Below, piece by piece: positions 26,835 to 35,882 of a stretch of 47,026 bases of DNA. Below the pieces are notes generated by a model that saw only the letters and a list, made by a program, of their open reading frames with translations, ran no database searches and was not told where the DNA came from. Every line of letters starts with the position of its first letter. Position 1 is the stretch's first letter. A program made the translations under genes and the position numbers. Origin of the DNA: Ghiorsea sp. Lineage in GTDB: Bacteria; Pseudomonadota; Zetaproteobacteria; Mariprofundales; Mariprofundaceae. The DNA is taken from the NCBI GenBank assembly GCA_030949605.1, contig JAUZSH010000025.1, positions 1-47,026 on the forward strand, written 5' to 3'.

Positions 26835-27682
26835 AACGTATTGGCATTGTTGCTAAGCGGCATGATGAGTTCGCACTAAAAACAGCGTGTGAATTGAGCG
26901 CATGGCTACAAGCTAGAAGTCTTGATGTTGTGGTTACACCCGACATCGGGGAACACAGCCATGTCACCACAGCCCACTTGGAAGATATTGCCAAGCAAGT
27001 CGAATTAATGGTTGTATTAGGCGGTGATGGCACACTGCTACAAACAGGGCGCTGTTTTGTTGGCTCAGGTGTACCCATTTTAGGTATCAACCTGGGTCGT
27101 TTAGGCTTCTTAACCGATACACCTTTAAGTAACATGTTTGATGTTATGGATGACGTGTTGGCGGGTCAATTTAAAGTGAAAAAACACTTCGCTTTGCAAG
27201 TTGATGTCGTTCGTGACGGCCACCATGTCAACTCTGGTCTTGCCATGAATGATGTGGTCTTACAACGCAATCACCACCCACGTATGATTGAGTTTGAAAT
27301 GTATGCTCGAAATCAACTGGTATTTCGTCTTCGTGCTGATGGTATCGTGTTGGCAACACCTGCAGGCTCGACGGCTTATGCCCTTTCTGCTGGCGGTGCG
27401 ATTGTTCACCCTGAAATTGAAGCTATCAGTGTCGTGCCTATTTGCCCACATACGGTATCCAATCGCCCCATTATTTTACCTGCTTATGACAATATTCAAC
27501 TCAACCTCATTGATAGCCCAGCACCTGCCGCACTCAACTTGGATGGGCAAGTTCATTCAACATTAAATATGGGTGATCAAGTTTTCATCCGACGTGCGGA
27601 TGATATCACCTTGGTTTATTTGGAACATTGGCATTATTTTGATGTGTTACGCAATAAATTAGGCTGGTCTGGACAACAATAA
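26831..27682 (+). CDS. nadK: NAD kinase
   Basis: 283 residues with the ATP/NAD motif VVLGGDGTLLQT (61-72), INLGRLGFLTD, the NE/D site in GLAMNDVVLQ, and the glycine-rich TPAGSTAYALSAGG. Phosphorylates NAD to NADP in the cytoplasm. Coupled to the preceding cytochrome gene by a 4-nt overlap, and to recN directly (TAAATG). nadK next to recN is a widespread gene order. Confidence 0.95.
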   Translation: MKRIGIVAKRHDEFALKTACELSAWLQARSLDVVVTPDIGEHSHVTTAHLEDIAKQVELMVVLGGDGTLLQTGRCFVGSGVPILGINLGRLGFLTDTPLSNMFDVMDDVLAGQFKVKKHFALQVDVVRDGHHVNSGLAMNDVVLQRNHHPRMIEFEMYARNQLVFRLRADGIVLATPAGSTAYALSAGGAIVHPEIEAISVVPICPHTVSNRPIILPAYDNIQLNLIDSPAPAALNLDGQVHSTLNMGDQVFIRRADDITLVYLEHWHYFDVLRNKLGWSGQQ

Positions 27683-29341
27683 ATGATTGTATCCTTGCAA
27701 GTGCGGCAGTTTGCGCTGTTTGAGAATATCCAGTTGGAGCTTCAACAAGGCATGACTGTGTTTACAGGTGAAACAGGCGCAGGAAAATCTATTTTGGTGG
27801 ATGCTTTGGGCGCAGTATTTGGCGCACGCGCCACAACAGATTGGGTTCGCCATGGCGCAAAAAAAGCTGAAATCATTGTAGAAATTGAATCCACAGACCC
27901 TAGGCTTATCCGTTTACTGACAGAACAGGATATTGATGTGGATGACGGCATTCATATTCGGCGTGTGATCACCACAGAGGGTCGCTCTCGCGCTTGGATC
28001 AACAGCACGCCGACTTCAGCAGCGACTTTGAAAAAGATTGGTAATATTTGTTTTGATTTACATGGGCAGCATGAACACCAAACTTTGATGCAACCTGAAT
28101 TTCAACAACAAATCATTGATGCCAGGGTAAAATCTGCCGTCAAAGGTGCTGTTGTTCAGGCATTTACCGCCTTACAACACATTCGCCAACAACTACAAAA
28201 GTTGCACGGCAATCGCAATGAAGCCATACAAAAAGAAGCTTGGATGCGCGAAGAAAGTGAACGTATTTTAGCATTAAACATTGAAATCGGCTTGGAAGAC
28301 AAGCTTGAAACCGAGTGCGAAGCGGGCAGACATATTGAACAAGTCCAATTGGCTGCCGCCAATGCAGCCAATCTTTTGGATGAGCAAGAGGTCAACTTAC
28401 GCGGTATTTTGGGTGAAATCATTCGTCAAGTGAACACTGTGGCAGAGCATCACCCTGCCTTAAAAGATGCCCATGATTTGTTAAACCAAATGGATGCTTT
28501 AGCCAGTGAAGTTCCCATTTATTTACAAGATGTTTTGGACAGCAGCATGGATACCGAAGCACTTATTGCAGTCAACGAAAGGTTAGCCCAACTACGCGCT
28601 GCCAAACGCAGACATGATACCGATGAAGCAGGTTTGATTGGTTTGCTTGAGCACTGGCAAGAAGTATTAACCACCTTAGATACGACCGCTTGGGATGAAG
28701 AAGCCTTGCAAGCCCAGTTGCAAACATGTGAACAAGATTATAAACAGGTCGCCCAAACATTACATGATGCAAGAATCAAAGCTTCTATCCTGTTAATTCA
28801 AAACTTGCGCCCATTTCTCGACCAGCTGAGCTTAAAGAACATGCAACTCCAAGCATCGATTGTGGCACAAGCAGATAAACAGACATGGAAATCTGATGGT
28901 TGGGATGAAATTAGCCTACTTGCTGCCGCCAATATCGGCGAACCTTTCAAAAGCCTTGCGGATACAGCATCGGGTGGTGAATTAAGTCGTCTTGTTTTGG
29001 CGCTCAAAGGTTGCGGGGCTTTAGAAAATGAACCCGACACCGCTATTTTTGATGAAGTGGATGTGGGTATCGGCGGTGAGACAGGTTGGTGCGTTGGCAA
29101 ACTTCTTCGCAATATGGGTAGTGAGCGGCAAGTGTTTGTTGTCTCCCATTTACCACAAGTCGCTGCCTGCGCTCATCATCAAGTTGCCATCAGCAAACGT
29201 GTTGAAAACAATCGCACCCATACCACTCTTATCCCGCTTGATATGAAGGCAAGGCAACAGGAAATTGCCCGTATGTTGGGCGGTGTCAATGCTGAAAGCC
29301 TGAATCACGCACAAATCATGTTCAATCAAGGTCAAACTTAA
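27683..29341 (+). CDS. recN: DNA repair ATPase RecN
   Basis: 552 residues, SMC-like. Walker A GETGAGKS at 29-36; a long coiled-coil middle (about 150-370); ABC signature SGGELSRLVLALKGC; Walker B TAIFDEVDVGIGG; and the D-loop and H-loop region QVFVVSHLPQVAA. It acts in early steps of double-strand break repair. Starts immediately at the nadK stop. Damage regulation is not evident because no promoter lies directly upstream. Confidence 0.95.
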   Translation: MIVSLQVRQFALFENIQLELQQGMTVFTGETGAGKSILVDALGAVFGARATTDWVRHGAKKAEIIVEIESTDPRLIRLLTEQDIDVDDGIHIRRVITTEGRSRAWINSTPTSAATLKKIGNICFDLHGQHEHQTLMQPEFQQQIIDARVKSAVKGAVVQAFTALQHIRQQLQKLHGNRNEAIQKEAWMREESERILALNIEIGLEDKLETECEAGRHIEQVQLAAANAANLLDEQEVNLRGILGEIIRQVNTVAEHHPALKDAHDLLNQMDALASEVPIYLQDVLDSSMDTEALIAVNERLAQLRAAKRRHDTDEAGLIGLLEHWQEVLTTLDTTAWDEEALQAQLQTCEQDYKQVAQTLHDARIKASILLIQNLRPFLDQLSLKNMQLQASIVAQADKQTWKSDGWDEISLLAAANIGEPFKSLADTASGGELSRLVLALKGCGALENEPDTAIFDEVDVGIGGETGWCVGKLLRNMGSERQVFVVSHLPQVAACAHHQVAISKRVENNRTHTTLIPLDMKARQQEIARMLGGVNAESLNHAQIMFNQGQT

Positions 29342-29809
29342 ATGGCAATACCCAGTATCGTCATTCGTCAGGCTCAAGTTCAAGATGTTGCGTATATCTA
29401 TCAGCTTATGCTGCCATTTATGCTAGACAAAACACTGATTATGCGTGATGAAGATGATATTTTTGAGCATCTGCAAGAGTTTGTGGTTGCACTTCAAGAT
29501 GGTGAGCTTGTTGGCGTGTCAGCATTGCATATTTATGGCTCACACCTCGCTGAAATCCGCTCACTTGTGGTCTCCCCCAAAGCGCAACGCCTATCCATTG
29601 GACATAAATTGGTCAAAACTTGTGAAGATATGGGCAAAAATCTTGGTGTTACCCGCATTTTTGCTTTAACCTATATCGACAAATTTTTCTTGGCTCAAGG
29701 TTATCAAATATCCAAAAAAGAAAGTCTACCGCAAAAGGTATGGACAGTGTGTATTCACTGCCCCAAATTCACCCATTGTGATGAAATTGCAGTGGTTAAA
29801 AATCTCTAA
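29342..29809 (+). CDS. GNAT acetyltransferase, ArgA-like
   Basis: 155 residues. A GNAT fold with acetyl-CoA-binding region SLVVSPKAQRLSIGHKLVKTCE and the ending ALTYIDKFFLAQGYQ, KESLPQKVW, CPKFTHCDEIAV. This ending is characteristic of short N-acetylglutamate synthase-type (ArgA C-domain) proteins that lack the kinase-like domain. A role in arginine biosynthesis is likely but not proven. The acetyl-CoA loop has R-L-S-I-G-H rather than the usual Q-x-x-G-x-G/A. Adjacent to recN (TAAATG). Confidence 0.78.
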   Translation: MAIPSIVIRQAQVQDVAYIYQLMLPFMLDKTLIMRDEDDIFEHLQEFVVALQDGELVGVSALHIYGSHLAEIRSLVVSPKAQRLSIGHKLVKTCEDMGKNLGVTRIFALTYIDKFFLAQGYQISKKESLPQKVWTVCIHCPKFTHCDEIAVVKNL

Positions 29810-29875
29810 ACAAGACAGACTCAAAGGATGAGGAAGATATGCCTCAATGAATAAATCCGCGAAACAAGACCTCCT

Positions 29876-30108
29876 GAATTCAAGTGATAAGTGCAATTCC
29901 CACTATCGATTTTATGTGAACTCCTGTATTTTCCTCAAATACTTCGTACCTAGATCCTGCAAGTGTTTGTACGTGCAGAGTGTAAGATATTGGTTTAAAT
30001 ACGCTAGGTGAATTAAGAGGTTGCGCTATGTATGTGTAAACACTTGCAGGATCTAGGTCGTATAGAGTTTTGAAACCCAAACACTTTTTGGGTCGTTGAT
30101 GACTTATA
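29876..30108 (-). pseudogene. IS30 transposase remnant carrying a MITE
   Basis: The minus strand reads NDPKKCLGFKTLY, then the 109-bp MITE at 29949-30057, then YEVFEENTGVHIKSIVGIALIT and the IS30 end ctgaattcaagtg. It corresponds to the last roughly 35 codons of the IS30 transposase at 17924-18976. The MITE plus 5-bp duplication adds 114 bp, so the frame happens to stay open across it. Confidence 0.85.
29949..30057. mobile_element. MITE family 4, copy 1 (109 bp)
   Basis: Inverted ends cctagatcctgcaagtgttt. 5-bp target duplication tcgta at 29944-29948 and 30058-30062. Its second copy is at 38954-39060. Confidence 0.92.
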
Positions 30109-30130
30109 TTACCAGTAGGGAGTTTTCTTC

Positions 30131-30402
30131 CTTACATTGAGCGGGTATCTTTTTTAAAAAAATGATTTAAAATTGATGTCGGATGATGTTTGTTCTCAAA
30201 ATATTGAATAAAAACAGCCTTTTATGACCGAATCATTTAGTCATTTAATGAAAATTACGGTATCGATTTTCAACTTTTTGCTTAAGTTGGTTGTAGATTG
30301 AAATTCGTAGGATAATCAGAATCGTGATGTATATCCTTATCTCATTGATTTATAAGGATAAAATAACCAAGAAAATGATAAAACATACCCGCTCAATGTA
30401 AG
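30131..30402. mobile_element. MITE family 1, intact copy (272 bp)
   Basis: Inverted orientation relative to the copy at 17094. Perfect ends cttacattgagcgggtat. 6-bp duplication ttcttc at 30125-30130 and 30403-30408. Same length as the copy at 17094-17365. Confidence 0.95.
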
Positions 30403-30417
30403 TTCTTCAGGTTTTAA

Positions 30418-30577
30418 CCCGCATTATTCATAAATCGCCGTGATGATTGCGTAGAACCTTTGTTTGCAACGAATTTTAAAGAAATCGCTCGTAGCCGCGC
30501 TTACTAACGATTGATGAGGGATTTGTTGCGAGTAAAGGGACAAGCAAGGGCGCGGCTGTATTTGTGAATAATGCGGG
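30418..30577. mobile_element. MITE family 6, copy 2 (160 bp), TTAA target duplication
   Basis: Ends cccgcattattcat in perfect inverted arrangement, flanked by TTAA at 30414-30417 and 30578-30581. Inverted relative to the copy at 19932-20092. It ends about 15 bp from the stop codon of the CvfB-like gene. Confidence 0.9.
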
Positions 30578-30592
30578 TTAAATAGCGGCAAT

Positions 30593-31450
30593 TCACTTCG
30601 GACGAAGAGTTTTGCAATTATCTCGAATACCTTCACCCTCAAAAGTAATCAATTTTTGCTTGTAGAGTGCGCCTAATGCTTTTTTAAACATGCCTTTGCT
30701 CACACCGAAAGCTTTTTGTATATCTTTGGGATCACTTTTGTCGTGTAGGGCGAGGAACCCCCCATTGGCTTTAAGTTTGTATAAAATTAAATCCGTAATT
30801 TCATCTGTTTTCTCACTGGGTTTAAGGTGTAAACAAACATCAATCTTTCTATCTTCACGGATATTTTGAATAAAGCCTTGAAGCTTTTCACCATGCTTGA
30901 TAGTGCGAATAGCTTCATGCTGATGCAGCAAACCAACATGCGTATTGTTGATAATCACCTGATAACCCAAGTCCGTTTTGTTGGCGCTCATTAAACTGAC
31001 TTCTTGCCCAACTTTGAAATCATTCAACGATTCATCATCCAAGAAATCACGAATTTTCATCGAAGCAATCGGGCGACCTGTGGTTTCATCTTGAAGAATA
31101 TACACCACATATGATTTGCCCACTTCAGGGCGGTGCGTCTGCTCATCATAAGGAAGCAGCAAATCTTTCATCAAACCCCAATTCATAAATGCGCCAGTGT
31201 TATTGACATCAACAACCTCTAAAAAAGAAAATTCACCGACTTGGGCAAACGGTGTGTCGGTGGTGGCAATGATGCGGTTTTCAGAATCGAAGTAGATGAA
31301 CACATCCAAATCATCATCAATGGTATAATGTTTAGGCACATAACGCAGAGGCAGCAAAATTTCACCATATTGCTCGCCACCATCAAGGTATAAACCAAAA
31401 TCAACTTCTTTAACGATGCGTAAACTGTTTGTTTTACCGATGTGAACCAT
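30593..31450 (-). CDS. S1-like RNA-binding regulator, CvfB family
   Basis: 285 residues in the CvfB/YitL arrangement. Several S1-like beta domains span about 1-215 (GEILLPLRYVPKHYTIDDDLDVFIYFDSENRIIATTD, GAFMNWGLMKDLLLPYDEQ, HVGLLHQHEAI). A C-terminal winged helix follows (DIQKAFGVSKGMFKKALGALYKQKLI). CvfB binds RNA and affects virulence-gene expression in Staphylococcus; the role here is unknown. Divergent from mlaA. Its stop is close to a MITE. Confidence 0.85.
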   Translation of the reverse strand: MVHIGKTNSLRIVKEVDFGLYLDGGEQYGEILLPLRYVPKHYTIDDDLDVFIYFDSENRIIATTDTPFAQVGEFSFLEVVDVNNTGAFMNWGLMKDLLLPYDEQTHRPEVGKSYVVYILQDETTGRPIASMKIRDFLDDESLNDFKVGQEVSLMSANKTDLGYQVIINNTHVGLLHQHEAIRTIKHGEKLQGFIQNIREDRKIDVCLHLKPSEKTDEITDLILYKLKANGGFLALHDKSDPKDIQKAFGVSKGMFKKALGALYKQKLITFEGEGIRDNCKTLRPK

Positions 31451-31543
31451 AAGATACTCCTCAAATGTTGGATTTTGCGAACATGAGTCCGAAAAGTAAA
31501 GCAGCCATTCGACATCTTTTGTTATCTCTGCATAATCGCCGCC

Positions 31544-32302
31544 ATGAAAATGATACCTGTTTTTCTTATCGCCTTGTTACTCACAAGCTGTGCGACCGCG
31601 CAAAATGATTACGACCCACTTGAGGGAATGAACCGAAGTGTTGATACCTTTAATACCGTCGTCGATGAAGCCACATTACGCCCCGTGGCCAAAGGCTATG
31701 TGGCAGTTGTGCCCCAAGAAGGAAGAAACATCGTCACCAACTTTTTTAATAATCTACAAGAGCCCAACACTATTCTTAACAATATTTTACAAGGGAAATT
31801 TTTAGACGGTCTTTCTGATACAACACGTTTTGTGGTTAACTCAACGGTGGGCGTGGTCGGTTTGTTTGATGTTGCATCGCATATGGGCTTGAAGCGACAT
31901 AAAGAAGACTTTGGGCAAACACTTGCCGTATGGGGCGTGGGTCAAGGTGCATATATTGTGTATCCAATATTAGGACCGAACTCAGTCCGAAACACACCAG
32001 GAACGGTGATGAGTTATGCGCTGGATGGCGCAACATATTTTTATATGGTGATGAGTCCAACTGCAGTTATTGTCACAACAACGTTGAAATATATTAATGC
32101 TAGAGCCAATATTGAAGACTTTGTGAAGATGCGCGATGAAATGGCGCTGGATGCTTATGTGTTTGTGCGAGAAGGCTGGCGACAAAGCCGTGTTTACAGC
32201 ATTTATGATGGCCACCCACCAGCACAATCATCTTCGGATGATGAAGATGATGAATTTGGCGATGATTTCGATGACGACTTCGACGATGAGTTTGATGAAT
32301 AA
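31544..32302 (+). CDS. mlaA: MlaA (VacJ) outer-membrane lipoprotein
   Basis: 252 residues. A lipoprotein signal with lipobox LLTSC (Cys16), then the MlaA core: DPLEGMNRSVDTFNTVVDEATLRPVAKGY, NLQEPNTILNNILQGKF, DFGQTLAVWGVGQGAYIVYPILGPNSVRNTPG. It extracts mislocalised phospholipids from the outer leaflet with the MlaBCDEF system, not in this window. It ends in an unusually acidic Asp/Glu tail (about 225-252). The stop overlaps the rsmC start by one base. Confidence 0.93.
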   Translation: MKMIPVFLIALLLTSCATAQNDYDPLEGMNRSVDTFNTVVDEATLRPVAKGYVAVVPQEGRNIVTNFFNNLQEPNTILNNILQGKFLDGLSDTTRFVVNSTVGVVGLFDVASHMGLKRHKEDFGQTLAVWGVGQGAYIVYPILGPNSVRNTPGTVMSYALDGATYFYMVMSPTAVIVTTTLKYINARANIEDFVKMRDEMALDAYVFVREGWRQSRVYSIYDGHPPAQSSSDDEDDEFGDDFDDDFDDEFDE

Positions 32303-33297
32303 TGGATTCTCCAGCATTCAACTTATTAACTGAAGCAGCACTAGAACAACCTGCTCAACATATTGCCGTATTCAATGCCCAAGCCCACCCTTTGTGGATA
32401 AAATTAACGCAACAGGCAGAGGTTTCTTTTTCTCAAATCTTTAAACCCTATGTTTTGGAGCTTGAAGTCATGGGCTTGCAGGTATCAGACATTCAAGGCG
32501 AGTTTGAACTCATTTTGTTTGTGCCCAGTAAAGACAAAAAACAATCTTTGGGCTGGATGGCACAAGCCATAAACCACTTATCCAATGGTGGCAAGCTGAT
32601 GATGGCATGTGAAAATCAATATGGCGCGAAGTCTTATGAATCAGCGTTGAAAAAACTTGCAGGGGCGACTGCCTCAAGTTCAAAATCCAAATGCCGTTTG
32701 TTTTCGGCGAAAAAAACAGACTCACTCAATGTATCATTGCAACAACAATGGTTAGACGATGCTAAACCACAGGTGATGGAGTCGCATGGTTTATGGACGC
32801 AAGCAGGTTTATTCAGTTGGAAGTCCGCCGACATTGGTTCTGCCATGTTGCTCAAGCATTTGCCCAAGTTGTCGGGCAAGGTGATGGATTTATGTTGTGG
32901 TTATGGTTTACTGGCCAACCATATTATCAAACACAATGATAATGTTTCGGCATTACATTTGGTAGAAGCCGATAGCTTGGCATTGGATTGCGCCGTTCAA
33001 AACACGAAAGGTTTTGCGTATGTAAGTACGCATCACCTTGATGCTGTGCATGAGTTATTGCCCAAACACATGGATACTGTGGTGTGTAACCCTCCATTTC
33101 ACACGGGGCAAACTAGAGATGTGGAGCTGGGGCAACACATCGTGAGTAAGGCTTGTGGTGCGCTCACTCATGGTGGTGAGTTATACCTTGTTGCCAATCG
33201 TCAGTTACCCTATGAAAAAATATTACACGAACAGTTGCGTGATGTAGAGTGTTTGGCTGCCCATGATGGGTTCAAAGTGATTAGAGGTAAAAAATAA
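32302..33297 (+). CDS. rsmC: 16S rRNA guanine-N2 methyltransferase, RsmC-like
   Basis: 331 residues with a degenerate N-terminal methyltransferase-like half and a C-terminal SAM domain. Motif I reads VMDLCCGYGLLANHI and the catalytic NPPF motif is VCNPPFHTG, typical of RsmC/RlmG. RsmC methylates G1207 of 16S rRNA. The overlap with mlaA and direct joining to rsuA suggest one transcript. RsmC rather than RlmG is favoured by overall length and by the neighbouring 16S modification gene. Confidence 0.82.
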   Translation: MDSPAFNLLTEAALEQPAQHIAVFNAQAHPLWIKLTQQAEVSFSQIFKPYVLELEVMGLQVSDIQGEFELILFVPSKDKKQSLGWMAQAINHLSNGGKLMMACENQYGAKSYESALKKLAGATASSSKSKCRLFSAKKTDSLNVSLQQQWLDDAKPQVMESHGLWTQAGLFSWKSADIGSAMLLKHLPKLSGKVMDLCCGYGLLANHIIKHNDNVSALHLVEADSLALDCAVQNTKGFAYVSTHHLDAVHELLPKHMDTVVCNPPFHTGQTRDVELGQHIVSKACGALTHGGELYLVANRQLPYEKILHEQLRDVECLAAHDGFKVIRGKK

Positions 33298-34029
33298 ATG
33301 ACAAAAAATCTTGAGCCGCAATTAGAACGATTAGAAAAAATCATGTCCCGCTTGGGTTATGGTGCAAGGCGCGATGTTCCCCATTGGATTCGTGAAGGTT
33401 GGTTGACGGTGAATGGTGAAAAACCCAAGTCCGCATCTGCCAAAGTGTATGCCGATGAGGTTGAATTGGATGGTAAGCCACTTGACCACCCGCATGGTTT
33501 AACCGTGATTTATCACAAACCATTGGGAACAGTGTGTTCGCGTAAAGAAGAAGGGCGCATTATTTTTGAAGACTTTCCTGAGCGTTGGCTAGGGCGAAAA
33601 CCGCCATTATCTAGTGTGGGTCGATTGGACAAAGACACTTCAGGTTTGTTGGTTGTTACCGATGATGGAAAGCTTAATCATTATCTGACTAGCCCCAAAC
33701 ATCATATCTCCAAAACCTATGCGGTGACTTTGGATAACCCGCTCACAGGTCATGAAGCAGAAGTATTTGCCTCAGGCACATTGATGCTGGAAGCTGATGA
33801 TAAACCTTGTTTACCCGCAGAATTGAACATCATCAACGAAAACAGCGTAAACCTAGTCCTGCATGAAGGTCGTTACCATCAAGTGCGGCGCATGTTTGCC
33901 GCCATGGGCAATCATGTGACAGCCTTGGAGCGTACACATACGGGTAACTTGTCACTCGCATCCTTTAACCTGCAAGTGGGTGAATATCAAAGCATTGAAG
34001 TAGAACCCTTAAAGCAACTTATCGAATAA
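33298..34029 (+). CDS. rsuA: 16S rRNA pseudouridine synthase, RsuA-type
   Basis: 243 residues. An N-terminal S4 domain (about 13-60) and a RsuA-family catalytic domain with GRLDKDTSGLLVVTDDG; the active aspartate is D111. EGRYHQVRRMFAAMGNHV closely matches RsuA, which modifies U516 of 16S rRNA. RluB/E/F remain possible, but length and C-terminus fit RsuA best. Starts right after the rsmC stop (TAAATG). Confidence 0.82.
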   Translation: MTKNLEPQLERLEKIMSRLGYGARRDVPHWIREGWLTVNGEKPKSASAKVYADEVELDGKPLDHPHGLTVIYHKPLGTVCSRKEEGRIIFEDFPERWLGRKPPLSSVGRLDKDTSGLLVVTDDGKLNHYLTSPKHHISKTYAVTLDNPLTGHEAEVFASGTLMLEADDKPCLPAELNIINENSVNLVLHEGRYHQVRRMFAAMGNHVTALERTHTGNLSLASFNLQVGEYQSIEVEPLKQLIE

Positions 34030-34033
34030 GCGT

Positions 34034-34229
34034 TTAAACTTGGCATTCCACGCGGTACAAACATGGCGAAACGCTACAGTTGGCAATGGTGAGAAAACAC
34101 GGGTTGTTACCTTCTGCAATTTGAATGGCATGAATCAAGCCTGTTTTTTTTAAGTTTGGAAGCACCTTTAATATTGAGTGGTTTAGCGTGCGCTAAAAGT
34201 TCTTTTTTTGTATTTTTTTTATTTGACAT
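34034..34229 (-). pseudogene. Small SAP/Rho_N-like protein, frameshifted at an A8 run
   Basis: Reading the minus strand from ATG 34229 gives MSNKKNTKKELLAHAKPLNI, then KGASKLK. With seven instead of eight A (T-run at 34144-34151), it continues KTGLIHAIQIAEGNNPCF, TIANCSVSPCLYRVEC, then a stop at 34034. The first half matches the Rho N-terminal/SAP-like fold, and the Cys-containing end resembles the PCF...C...CxWRxxC tail of small proteins of this type. About 64 residues. As sequenced it is out of frame; the run could be phase-variable or an error. Gene is convergent with rsuA. Confidence 0.6.
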
Positions 34230-34325
34230 GGTATTGCCTCATCATATGGATTTTCGCCGCACCATAATCAGCAAACATCAAAAGTCTATGGGTAGTCAAT
34301 CCAACACCCCCCTGAATTCGTATAA

Positions 34326-34435
34326 TTCCTCGTTCCCACCGTCCTCGGTGGGAATGCATACGCCATGACAATAGGCATCAATCAACTTTTCCAAGGCTTA
34401 TGCGTTCCCACGCTAGAGCATGAGAACGAGGGGAA
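34326..34435. repeat. REP/MITE-like 'CTCGTTCCCA' inverted repeat
   Basis: Left end ttcctcgttcccacc with a hairpin (ccaccg / cggtgg) faces an inverted right end reading cgttcccacg... gaacgaggggaa. This type of repeat is scattered in many gamma- and beta-proteobacteria. No coding. Confidence 0.6.
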
Positions 34436-34572
34436 TGAGCTTAATAGGTAGTCTGTGTAGAGTTCAAATATGTTGGGATTTTCCATGCCCGAAGATTAAC
34501 ATATGTGATAGGTGCGTAACATCCGATAATAAGGTTTCCTTAGCGGGAGGGGTTGTGTTTTTGTACATCTGA

Positions 34573-34712
34573 TTATAATTCAAAACCAATAACATCCAAG
34601 CGATTGACCTCCTGCTGGCGCATTTCGACAGCTTTTCTCTCGTGAGAGACTCCATGCTTTACAGCATCATTTTTATTGAGTGGGATGGCGTGAAACTCAA
34701 CTTGCTACTTGA
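34573..34712 (-). pseudogene. Possible gene remnant, no start codon
   Basis: The minus strand has an open, protein-like stretch of about 43 codons: VEFHAIPLNKNDAVKHGVSH, then ERKAVEMRQQEVNRLDVIGF, ending EL and a stop. It is cut at the IS200/IS605 boundary near 34713. I do not recognise it; it may be the tail of a gene destroyed by the insertion, or chance. Confidence 0.2.
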
Positions 34713-34728
34713 CACCCTCCCCGCCCTA

Positions 34729-34774
34729 ATACCCGCAAGGGGCAGGCTTCTTGGCTACGCCAATTCATCACAGG
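34729..34774. repeat. 46-bp block in the left stem-loop of the IS200/IS605 element
   Basis: Near-identical (45 of 46) to 35883-35928 and in the same orientation. It sits between the stem halves ccccgccc and ggacgagg near the end of the element, where a much shorter loop is usual. Confidence 0.75.
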
Positions 34775-34793
34775 ACGAGGATTCCTTGCGCTG

Positions 34794-35413
34794 TTAAGCA
34801 GCAAGAGGTTCTTGTTTCACAGTAGTTGCTATTGCATCTACTCTACAAGCTAACACGGCATGTCCTGCCGCTAGTATGTTCAATGATGCATTAAGGTCTG
34901 CATTGGCTTGATAGCCACAAGCCTGACACTCGAACTTCGATTGAGAAACACGATTGTCTTTGTGTGTATAGCCGCAGGACGAGCACCGTTGGCTTGTATA
35001 TGCCGCAGGTACATATTCAACCATACCGCCTTTCCAGCGTTGTTTATACTCAAGCATGGATGCAAACATTGACCACCCTGCATCAAGGATGGACTTGTTT
35101 AAGCCTGACTTGGCTTTGACATTTACACCGTGTTTCTCACTATTTCCCTTCGCAGATTTTGACATGGTTTGTTACAGCAATTGGCTTGGTGCTTCGTTTA
35201 ACCAACCCATTTCACCTGACTTTTCCATATATGCGTTAAATTCCATTCAAGCTAATGTTTCCACATGATGGGCACTTTCCGCTCAAGTCTATCCTTGGTT
35301 AGTGCCAGTGCCTTATTCCATACCGCACGATTATGCCCTGCAAACATGACCATATCAGCACGTTGAGTAGCACTTGACTCAAGACGAAACTTTAATCCCT
35401 TGTGAATTAACAT
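34794..35413 (-). pseudogene. tnpB: IS200/IS605 TnpB-type RNA-guided nuclease, core deleted
   Basis: The N-terminal fragment from ATG 35413 reads MLIHKGLKFRLESSATQRAD, then VMFAGHNRAVWNKALALTKD and stops. The C-terminal fragment (35165-34794) begins with SKSAKGN, then KSGLNKSILDAGW, and ends with the four-Cys zinc ribbon CSSCGY...CQACGY and NADLNAS (RuvC-III Asp). The middle of the protein, including the first RuvC Asp and the Glu, is missing. It cannot be an active nuclease. It is divergent from the tnpA remnant at 35435. Confidence 0.85.
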
Positions 35414-35434
35414 ACCTATATTGTAGTTTGGTCT

Positions 35435-35847
35435 ATGACTAAATCAAGTGATTACAGAACAGGAAGACATTGTGTGTTTAATATGCATATACACTTGGTC
35501 TTTATCACCAAGTACCGAAAGGCTATGTTCACAAAAAGCGATATAGATGAGCTTCGCAGCATCTTTACAGGCATTTGTGAATCTTTTGAATCGGCACTGT
35601 AGAAATGGATGGTGAGCGTGACCATGTACACTTGCTGATACATTATCCACCCAAAGTTTCTGTTTCAAAGCTAGTGAACAGCCTCAAAGGCGCATCAAGC
35701 AGGGTGATGCGTAAGAAAAACGAACGACTAAGGCGTATCTATTGGAACGGCGTACTCTGGTCTCCATCGTACTTTGCAGCATCATGCGGGGGCGCACCGA
35801 TTGAGATTGTCAGGCAATACATTGAACAACAAGATACACCGCATTAA
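35435..35847 (+). pseudogene. tnpA: IS200-type Y1 transposase TnpA, one-base frameshift
   Basis: From ATG 35435 the frame reads TKSSDYRTGRHCVFNMHIHL and stops at TAG 35600; adding one G (CTG-GTA) continues VEMDGERDHVHLLIHYPP, which holds the HUH motif. The catalytic tyrosine is in IEIVRQYIEQQ. All active-site residues are present; only the frameshift breaks it. It would cut single-stranded DNA at the element's hairpin ends. Confidence 0.88.
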
Positions 35848-35882
35848 CGGCTATCGCCGTTACACCTTATATCCCCGACCTG

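Noticed and set aside
29880-30080. 66-codon ORF as a real protein
   Set aside because: It is an IS30 tail with a MITE inserted that happens to keep the frame.
34794-35413. Functional TnpB with guide RNA
   Set aside because: The RuvC-I Asp and the Glu are missing and the frame is broken; no active RNA-guided nuclease can be claimed.
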